DNA of 64,000 nucleotides, from NCBI GenBank assembly GCA_003117195.1, contig BDSI01000212.1, positions 40,581-104,580 on the forward strand, read 5' to 3'. Positions 47,701 to 57,700 of this stretch are shown in pieces. The stretch's first letter is position 1, and each line of letters opens with the position of its first letter. The DNA comes from Eudorina sp. 2006-703-Eu-15 (taxonomy: Eukaryota; Chlorophyta; Chlorophyceae; Chlamydomonadales; Volvocaceae). The notes below the pieces were generated by a model that had not been told where the DNA came from, searched no databases, and saw only the letters and a list, made by a program, of their open reading frames with translations. The position numbers and the translations under genes are program-made.

Positions 47701-50700
47701 GCGCAGGATTGTAGAGTTGAGCCCACACCCGGCACGAATTGAACGGTCGGTTATGGGCCCATGAACACTGTTGGGGCATCGTTTGGCATCTGTGCAAGAC
47801 ACAGCTGATCAGGTCCATGTCTTTGCCTATGAAGATTGGGCCCTGTACATCAGGACCCATGTTGGCAGATCACCCCTTCCCAAAGACTTTGCAATCCTGT
47901 TTGACGTAGCTCCTGGTCACGAACATGGCTGGTCGCCGTTGTGTTCCTTCTCCAGGGAGGAGATCCTGCGGGAGCGGGAGCAGTCGGTGCTGGCGAATTG
48001 CACGTTTCAGCCGCAATGCGGCTCGAGGTGGGGCAAGCAAGGGCCACAACGAACGGCTCACTACTCCTAGCTTTTCGTCCGTCGGCACCGGACCGTGCCA
48101 GACCGAGGGCCGCAAGGGCTGAAACCGTCTCATGGCCTCACAGCTCAGCGCATAGGGGCTTTCAGCACGGGCAGGAGCGGTCCATTTGCGTTGACCGTTC
48201 ATCGGACTGACGTTGGGATTGGAGACGTGGCAGGCATGGGTTCGGCAGTCAGCTCTCGGGGCCCAGCTCCGGCAGAACCACTTGAATGGCCCTCTTCTCC
48301 CACCCTATCTCAACTCGTAGGCAAACCCTGGACGATGTCCGCAGGTCCAACAGCGCACCGCGGCGCAGGCCCGCGAGCGCGGCGGCGGCGGTCGGCGGCG
48401 CCACCCCCTACGTGCCCATCCACCAGCGCGTCGCGGACTTGCTCCGGAGCCGGAACGAAAAGCTGGCGAAGGCGCAGATCAGAACGGTAGGCAAACACCC
48501 ACAGCACCAAGCGCGCATACATGTCGCTTGCTTGTCATTATGGGTCTTGGTCACGTCCGAGTGTCGGGCCGAGTGTCTGCAACCTGTAAGGAACGTGGAC
48601 GATTGTTGGCCAGGTGGCGGGATTGTTGGCCAGGTGGTAGCCCTACCTGCTGCTACTCCAAACGCCCACAATCCGCGAACCTTCACCCAGCCAAGACCCG
48701 CGGACCAACGCGTCCACCAAACTTGCCAACCGAACAATCCACTACCGCTCCAACAGGAACTGGGCGGCGGGTCGGTCACCTTCCAGCCGGAGATCAACCG
48801 GCGGTCCGTGCTGCTGGCCGCGGAGCGGCAGCGGCAGCAGCCCGTGGAGGTCGCGACGCTGCCCGCCAGCGAGCGTCTGTATCGGCTGGCGCAGGAGCAG
48901 CAGGCTGCGGCCATCAGGCGGCGCGAGGCGGGCGGCGATGAGCTGGGCTCGGGTATGCGGGACGTCAGTGCGTCCAGGGACCAGCGGCAGTCCTTCTTGT
49001 CGCCGCGCCAGCAGCAGCCGTGGGGCGTGCCGGCCATCAACCCGCGCAGCCGGGCGCTGGCGGAGAGCTCCGACCTGCCACAGGACTTCCTGGCGCGTCA
49101 GGTGGGCGAGGGGCGCCATAAGGACGGCGTGGCTGGCCGCCGAGCGGGGCGGGGTGGCGTACGCCGCGGTCCTCAGGACCGAGCGGGCCGTCTGGGCCAT
49201 CAGCACAAGAGGTGTGACGATCGGACCTCGTGTGCCGACAAGCCTCAGAAGCCTGCGTCACGGGGTCCGCAACGTCGGGGGTCCTGTATAGGGTTACAAA
49301 ATTGACAGTGAGACGCCGGACAAGCCTGGGTGTTGGGCGTCGCTCATTTTGTTGTGGCCTGTGCGTCGCGTGCCCGGCAGGCGTACCTCGCCGCGCTGGG
49401 CCACGAGAAGCGGGCGCTGTACCGGAGCCTGCTGGAGGAGTCGACCTGCACGTTCCAGCCGCAGCTGCTGTCTAGGGGCGGCAGGTAAGGCCGAGGCCGC
49501 CACTCCCCAAGTCCCAACGGATGCACCACTGCGCGCACAGCCCCGACCATCGCCATCGACTTGTCTGCCATTCCGTCGTTCGCCACATAACATCCCCATC
49601 CTGAATGTTCGATGGCTTTAGGTGTGCACACATCAGCACGCTTGACTTTGTTCTTCGTTCCGTCCGTTCTCCCCTCCCAGCGTCGGCTCCAGCTGCGGCT
49701 TCGGCAGCACCCCTCGCGGCGGCCCGCGGTGGTCCGTGTCGGGTGGTGACGGTGACCGGCTGTCCAAGCTGGCTTACGAGGACGTGCAGCGCAGCGCTGC
49801 GCGGCGTGAGGCGCTGGAGCAGCACCACTACGGCCAGTACACGTTCACGCCCGCCATCAACGAGCGCTCGCGGAGGATTGGCAGGGTGCGTGCATTGCGT
49901 GCCGCGAGTTGGCATGCGACAAGGCTACACATGACCACCATGTTCGGCTCGGCAGGGGCGTAGTGTGTCATACCTTATCAAGTAATATCCGTTATGCAAT
50001 TGAATCTATACAGCTCTATACAGTCCTGGGTTGTAACGGGCGCAAGAAAAGCCTCAATGGCCTGCAACGCGGGACCCACCCGTCTCGCTCCATCCACCTG
50101 TCTGACTAGTTGTGTTCCCCAACGCCCTCCCTGTAGCGGCACTCGCTGACTGACTTGTACCGGGATGACGAGCGGCAAGCGAAAATTGAGCGCCTCGCCG
50201 CCGCGGCGGAGGCGCAGCGCGCGGCGGAGTGCACCTTCCGCCCCAACATCAACCCGCGCAGCGCATCCCTGGGGCGGCAGCGCCGCGGGAGCCTGGTGCT
50301 GGCGTCCACGGAGTGTCACGAGCGGGCCAACAAGCTGCGCAGCAGCATCCTCATGGTGAGCCCCGAGCCAGGTCCGGCCCCTGTGGTCCGATCCCTCGGA
50401 GGCTGCACTCAACGCTCAACGGGCTGCACGCACTCTGGGACGTCACGTCCTATGACGCGCCTCCAGCACAGGTTGACGGCGCTTGTGTGTTCGCACGGAG
50501 CTCATGGATGGTGCTGGCGCTTGTCACAACAGCTCCCCCCTTGTTCTCGCCCTCGCGGCCCCTCGCGGTGCAAGTGGCCTGTAGGAGGCACTGTTCACCA
50601 TTGCCTCCTGGTTCTCGCCCTCCCAAACGGTGCATGCCCTCGCCGTGGCCTGCAGGAGGCCCGAGCGCTACGGGAGTACGAGGACATGAAGGAGTGCACC

Positions 50701-53700
50701 TTCACGCCCGCAATCAACCGGGTTGTGCCCAAGCCGGCAGGACCGATCGCCGTACCGGGGCTGGGCCGACACATGGAGCTTCGGGTGCGTGGCCGGGTTG
50801 GCCCAGGCCCAGGCTGAGCCATGGGGTACCCACACAAGTTACTGGTAGCTGTGAGAGTACGGCCGACTGCATTGAGGTCGTGGGTCGTGGGTGGTATAGG
50901 TACCGCGGGAGGGCGCACCAGCTTTAGATCAGAGCGGCGGCTCCCGCGATCCGCTCAAAGTGGTACCCCGCGGGGTGCACGCCATTGCTGCACGCAGGAC
51001 CTGGCCCGTCGGAAGCGGGAAGCGGATGAGGCACGCAAGGCGGAGGTCTGGAACCAGCGGCCGAAATCCCCGGGACCGCCGGCGGGAGTCACCGTCCCGC
51101 GTCCCTTCAGCTTCGAGGCACGTGTCCTCCCGTGGCAGGTGGGTCGGGCGGGATATGTGGCAGCGTGTGCTGACGGTTGCCCCTTCGCCGTATGGGTCCC
51201 CTTTCTTTCCTGGTTTGCAATCGCTGTGTGGGCGAAGGACATGCGTCGCTACCTAACATATTACATATTCCTCCTAACCCTTGCATAAGTTACCCTCAGC
51301 TCCTGACCCACTCAACTCGTGCTGCTTCACCGATATTCCACCGCTCGTGTTTTGTATTTCCCTGGTGCCCTGAGCACTACCAAGCCTTCGTCACCATTCT
51401 ACGATCACGGTACCGCCCCACAGGTGAACCGACCGCACCAGCAGCAGCAACAGTATGAGCAGCAGCAGCAGCGCGCTCTTGCCGTACTCAAGAACCAGGT
51501 GGGTCACCCGGTCAACCTCGAGAAGGCCATCTGGAACAACTCGCAATTCAAGATTCGACTCGGTGCTTGTTCAGCTATGATTGCGGTTTTCGGCTTTTAG
51601 CATTACCGCGCGCTGCCGTCGTGCTTAACGCTTTTACCGGCGGCGGAGGTTCCAGAGCCGCGCCACAAATTCACCGAAGGGGTTTCTTTCAGGGTTGTTT
51701 TCTAATTGACGAACTTTCAACACGGCTCGGTGCTTTTGTGACGGCAGTAATGTTTCTGTAGCAGCTGCGCACGTGTGCCTGTGGAAGGACCGACCAGTGC
51801 TGACTCGCCGATCCGCGGCACCTGAATGCGGTTCGGTTGCCGCTGTTGGTTGCCCCTGATTGTGCAGCGTCGGCAGCAGCGGAAGGACGCGGAAGAGCGG
51901 CGCTCCGCGCACCTGCAGAAGATCATGCAGGAGGCGCAGGCTGCGCAGCCGCCGCCGCAGCAGCAGCACGGCGCTGCGCCGGTTGCCGCCCAGCAAATGC
52001 AGCAAACCAGCAGTGGCACCAACGGCGCCAGCAGCAATGGAAACGGAAATGGTCGCCGCCGCATTGTATCCTTCCAGTCGCCCTCGTCGGGCGATATCTA
52101 CGGGCCGGGCTCACCGCAAGGCGTTGCAGAAATGCCTGCGGACTCTGACGGCCAGGACGGCCGGGTGTACGGCGGCGTGCCGGCGGCGGCACGGCACCTG
52201 TTGTACGGGGGAGACGATGTGATTGCGATCCGCGAAGAGTTCCAGTTCGCCGGCGGGGGTGGCAGCATCGGTGTGGAGGTGAGGAAGGTGCCGAACCCTA
52301 TGACGTTGCTCGGAAGTTCTCCCGAAACCATTGCGCTGTGCACTTCGCAGCTTTCGTCAAATTTGCAGTTGTGCGCAGTTGCGGGCCGCAACAGAAAGGT
52401 GTCATGAGGCTGACAAAGGTCCAACAACACCTTGATCCCCGCGGACTGAACTCGGGAATTGCGGGTGCTGGTGCCAGACCTGGCGAGCGGGACCCTCAAT
52501 TTAGTAAACAGGGCGTTAGGGCGATGCTCTGCGATCGTGATATCTATCGTAGCACAGTAGTGTTACGGTACCGACGTGTCCGACGGACACCGTGAGATCA
52601 AATGGTCAACTCGCCGTGCGGAATCTGCATGCCCTCCTCGCTTGTCCTACCAGGAGGAGCTAAGTGTGCGCTTCCCGTGACGGGCGGATGACCACCACCA
52701 AAGATTCGGACTGCCGCGACGGAGCTGTTGGGCACTGGGCGAGGCTCATTGCCAACACACCGCCGCCAGTCCGTCAGTCGGTACCGCTTCAGCTTACGAG
52801 GCCGACGACCGGATGGAGCTGTGTAGCATCCCAACTCTGCTATGGTTTGGCGGTTGGGTGGGATGCCCGAACATGGGAGGAAGTGAGGTGCTGCACGGCC
52901 CAAGCGTGAATGAGTATAATTCAAATGACGTTTCGTAGTGACGGGCTCTTCCCGACTTGCATACTCGACCAGCCATTGCCTGCGCGAGCTGCACCTTTGA
53001 GGGGAGACCGGTGGTGATGAAGGTTTGTCCGGCCAGGCGGCGCTCCAGGGATGCTCCGAGCTGCGAGCCACTGCTGTCTGACTGCACAGGGAGAGGTGCA
53101 CGCCAATCGCCACATAGACGGGCGGCAGTCGGCGAACTGCTGCATGCTCAGACTGGCGGTCACCTTATACTGCAGGTCTGTTTGGTTGTCGCCGTAAAAT
53201 GGTACATGTGGGACGTCGATTCAGACCGGGGGCATTGATTCAGGCTTGGGCCTTCGAACAAATCCGGGACATTGTTACCCAACAAGGGAAAAGTACGCCA
53301 TGCTATTTCACGCCGTGTCGATTTGTGACGGGGCAGTAGTCGGGGCGCTCGGGGTTGTGCAGGGCGGATAAGACATGGCGAGTCCTGCTGATGAACCACG
53401 GGTTGCGACAGTTTGCTGAGATTATGGGCCTTTCTGGTTTGCAGTCAGAGGTTCGAACCTGCTTGTACAACTGGTGTTGTCTCCCAGACATTCAGTGATA
53501 TGGTTTCCTCAGATTCACAACTAGACAGGATGCACCAGCGGTCAACAGCGTGTCGCAGTACCCACAGGAAGGCCCAACGTCAATGAGCCGCGGCGACATT
53601 TTGCGTGCTTCATATTGCACTGGGCGTCACTATCCATCCAAGTTCCAAGGTGCAGAATCGCCGTCGGCCCGACGACGCCCGACGCTTCCGTCGAACCAAG

Positions 53701-53744
53701 GGTTCGACCTGGTCGAACTATTCAGGGGCAGCGCCGTTCAAGAG
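44721..53744 (+). CDS. CTFxP-repeat coiled-coil protein, possibly cytoskeletal (about 17 exons)
   Basis: Exons are 44721-44904, 45025-45645, 45937-46435, 46643-46792, 47240-47303, 47502-47647, 47956-48027, 48321-48486, 48757-49101, 49381-49484, 49681-49885, 50137-50355, 50656-50784, 50998-51138, 51424-51498, 51868-52278 and 53529-53744. All phases agree, about 1249 codons, with the 3' end open. The N-terminal third is acidic and Gln/Ser-rich. The rest alternates charged helices with a short motif: FSFKPQINPRS, CTFQPQTG, CTFQPQC, VTFQPEINRRS, CTFQPQLLS, YTFTPAINERS, CTFRPNINPRS and CTFTPAINR. Each follows a helix often containing ERLYR or DLYR. Such (E)CTFxPxIN repeats occur in many protist proteins, some basal-body or flagellar; a cytoskeletal role is inference. 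Intron 4 uses a GC-AG pair (AG|GCAAGC). The last join, across 1.25 kb, is the least certain; a stop follows soon after either at 53832 or in a small exon near 54400. Confidence 0.75.
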
Positions 53745-54713
53745 GTCAGCTCCCGAATGATCAAATTTTATATAGTTGTTTCCTTAATGCCTGGGGGCGT
53801 GGTGCTTCTATTGATCGAAACCGTTTGCGTTTAACTCGAGGCCGTCCAGTTCAACATATCATCAACTTTGAAGTTCTTCACTCACGCGCACCATACTTCG
53901 TGCTGATCTTGCACTGAAGCCCTTCGTCACCTCCGCCATCCTGCCCTCCATCGTGTGCTTACAAATGCTCGTACGGATCGTCCAAGTCTTTGATGAGAAA
54001 CAGCAGGGGCGTCCAACGTGACGTACGCCCTATGCTTCCATTTAACATAAAATTTGAAATATGAATACTATTGATGGCGACGGGCCATGCATATCGGAGG
54101 GACGACGTCCGTGAATTTGAAGTAGGCCGCGACAGTCGTTCCTTCTCACTGCTATCCCTCGGCGTCATTTATTGATGACAAGAGACTGAATGTATTTACA
54201 GCAGCAAGTTGGCCGCGCTTTGCAAAGTGCTGCGTGCAAGGAATCAGGCACAACTGAAAACGGGTGGGCATTGGGCAGCGGCCTTTAATACGTGGTCCAG
54301 TCATCGTTATCGTTCCTGCATAATATACTGCTGTAACCTCAGCACCATTGCGATCCTGCAAAACTGTGCTTGCCGCCGCGCTCTTCCTGGGCTCGAACGA
54401 CAGACGACAAGCGCGACAAGTGGGTGACAAGCACCTCTACGTCGTCGGTAAGTTCAAGCAGCCCGCATGCATCGATATCTCCCGTTGATTTCATGTCAAT
54501 GGGATCTCCAGGAGACTGGGAGCAACACAGTTCGCTCCCACGCCGTGCGGGCGACGCATCGCAGGTTGTAAACTGAGCCCTTGAGGGACCCGGCAACCGC
54601 ACCAATCGGTAGCGCGGCGGGCAGCGAACCGTCTCCAATCGGGCACTACCTAATCGGGCGGCTACCGCCATACAATCCTTCTGCGACGGTCAGATTCTTC
54701 CTACACCGGGGCT
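53745..54713. other. 3' end of the CTFxP gene and 5' flank of SET copy B
   Basis: A possible last small exon lies after the acceptor GAACGACAG near 54400, which would stop at TGA within eight codons. TGTAA occurs at about 54331 and 54568. Otherwise AT-rich and featureless. Confidence 0.4.
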
Positions 54714-57700
54714 ATGGCGCCTAAGCGCTCGATGCCTGCGGGTCGCCCCGCACCTGTCGACGCCAAGCGGCGGCAGTGTGCCGGCCACGGCAGCGGCCAC
54801 GACGGCGGCGGCTCCGACCAAGACTGCGGCGCCCACCCGTCGCTGTTGCAGCTCGACGAGCCCCGAGGAGAGGAATCTGAGGTGGCAGCCTCAGGCGAGG
54901 CAGCGCCGCCAAGAAGGTCGTTGGTGGCACGTCACGGCAGGCACCGGGCATGCGTGGATCCTGCTGCGGCAGCTGGCACAGCCGGAGAGGGCGCTGTCGC
55001 TGCCGTCGGCGCCACCTCAGCCGGCATCAGCAGCCACCACGATAACGGCTCCAAGGACAGCGGGCGCGCACAGGTGCCAGGGCGCAGCGGCCAGAGGGCG
55101 GCGGCGGTGGCGGCGGGGGAGCGCGGCGGGAGCGGCAAGCAACGCCACGGCGGCCTCGAGGACAGCCAACGGCATGTCGGCTTGGAGGCGTCGGGGCCAC
55201 CGAACGGCGGCGACGGCCATGGCGGCGCCGACGACGCCGTTACCGAGGTGTACTTGCTGACTGCCAGGAAATACGGCTTCAGCGGATCCTCCCCTCTGAG
55301 CCGGGCGTTCCCTCTGCAGGCGAAGAAGGCGCGCAACGATTTTTCCCGTTATGATGACCTCACCTTGCACTGCGCTCCGGCGGACGGCGGCCGCGCCCTG
55401 GTCGCACACACAGCCAAGCTTGCCACCTACGGCACCAGCGTGTACATCTCGGCCCCGCCGGAGCTGCTGCACGGACTGAACGTCCAGCCCGGCGACCCCG
55501 TGAGACTCAGCCTCCAGCCACCAGACGGCCAGGCGGTACTGTCGGCCACCAGCGTACAGACGGTTGCCTCGGCTGCTAAGAACGAGTTCTGCAAGGTGCC
55601 GTTGGGTAGGCTCTCGTGCCAAGGGGCCATCCGCGTGCCGATGTGGATCATGGAAGCGCTGCTGGGGTTGGACGGTAGCAGGCAGGCCAACCGGAGCATC
55701 CCCGTGCAGCTCGACGCGGGGGTCGGTCCGGAGCAGGGTCCTGGCCCGCAAGGCGTGCTCTTGACGTCCTGTCTTGTTCCGCAGCACCGGAAGGCCTCAC
55801 TGCATTGGGAGCTGTCGCCTCAGCTCGCAGATTGGCTGATCGAGCGGGATGCGGAAGCGGGCGCGTTCTTACTCCTCTCGACAGCGCCGGGCCCGGGGCC
55901 GGCTGCGACGTCTGCCGCGCCGCCGCCGCCGCCGCCGCCGCCGCCATCACCACCGCAAGAGCAGCAGCGACTGCAGGGGCAGCAGCGGAGCGGCCGATTG
56001 GAGCAGGAGCCGCCTTCATCTCAGCAACAGCAGCAGCAGGGGCAACCAGAGCAGCAACTCGTGACAGATGCGAGCGGGCAGCCCCCGGTGCGGATTGTTT
56101 TCCGTTTTGACAAGGGACATGGACCACCAGTCTTATCCAGGCGCTTGGAGGAGGGCCTGACCCGTGGGTCAGGTGGTGGTACGGCGTCAGGGTCCGCAGG
56201 GGTTCCTGACAGCGGAGCACCAGCGCCAGCGGGGAAAGCCCCTTCCAGCCGCCGCAGGTGGTCGACTATTACCATCTCCTCAGAAGGTAGCAGTGAAGAG
56301 CATCCTGACAAAAGTGACGACAGCGGCTCCGGCGGCGATGCAGACGCTCACCGTGGTCGTGGCAGCGGTGCCCGAGGTGCTGAGGGGCCAGGCGACGCTG
56401 TTGCCCCCGCTTCTCGGGAAAAAAGGGCCGCGGGCCCCCTAGAGGAGGCGCTGCCCCGCTCGGTGGAGGCAGGAACACAGGCCGCCTCGGCCAAGTGCGG
56501 TGCAGGCAGCCTTGCCGCGAGTCCGCTGTATCGTCCACGGATCCCGGCCCCGCCCCCGCCGTCGCCGTCGTCGCCACGGAAGGAATCTCCGAAGGTGACA
56601 CGACTGACCGCAGCACCGCAGGAACAGCCCCCGGCCGCAGACCCCGCGGCTTCACACGCGGCTGCAGTTCTACTGCATATGTCCTTACAGCCCCGGCAGG
56701 TCCCACCATTGCCAGGGGCGCTGCTGAGGCTGTCTGCGGCGCCGGCGCCGGCGTCATCGCTTGCAGCACGGCAGCTTGCAGCACGGCCGCTGGCGGCGCT
56801 AGGCCCACAGCCCCAGCATATGCCATTCGAAGTGCCGCTACAGCTGCAGCAGCAGCCGGAGCCGGAGGCCCGATCCCAGCTACAGTCGCAGCAGCAGCGG
56901 GAGGCCCGATCTCAGCTACAGCCACAGCAGCAGCCAGAGCCGGAGCCACGATCTCAGCTACAGCCGCAGCAGCAGCCGGAGCCGGAGCCCCGATCCCAGC
57001 TACAGCCAGCACTCCAATCATCTGAGTCGCCGCCGCGGGTTTGTACCGTCAAGGTCGAATGTGGTGTTAGCAGCACGCTGGGCAATGATGGCAGCGCATC
57101 CAGGGGAGGCAATCGAGGCCACGGGTCCGACGCCGATCCGTTGCCGGCAGCCGCAACACAGCAGCAGTCGGCTGCAATGGACCGGCTGCGGCTCTCGCAT
57201 GGAAGTAGGGGCGCAGCCACGGAGAGCGCGGTGGGAGCATGCATCGTGGAGGGCCGCTGCGGCATCCCCCGGGATCAAGTGCAGGGTCTGCCGCCTGCGG
57301 CGGTTGGGGATGCGGCCGCGGCGGCCTTGCCTCCATGCGCCATAAGCGGACAACAGCTCCTGGGCCGGGTAGAGCTGCCACAGTCGCAGCCAAAGCAGCC
57401 GCCACAGTCGAAGCCAAAGCAGCCAAAGCGGCTGCAGCCAAAGCAGCCGTCACACCAATCATCACAACAATTGCAGCAGCAGCAGCAAAAGCAAAAGCAA
57501 AAGCAGCAAAATCAACAGCAGCAGCAGCAAAAGCAAAAGCAGCAGCAGCGCGTGAAAGTCGAACTCCCGCAGGTGGCTGCGGGCCTCGTCCCTGCGGCGG
57601 CACGTCTGCATGTACGTCAGGAGCTTGCAGCCGTGACCCATGGGTCGTCATCCGCCACCATGCTGAGCGGGCCTGAGGCGGCGCCAGCCGTGCCACCGAC

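Noticed and set aside
52598..53113. 171-codon minus-strand gene inside the last intron of the CTFxP gene
   Set aside because: No recognisable motif, overlapping frames of equal length on both strands, no start or splice context.
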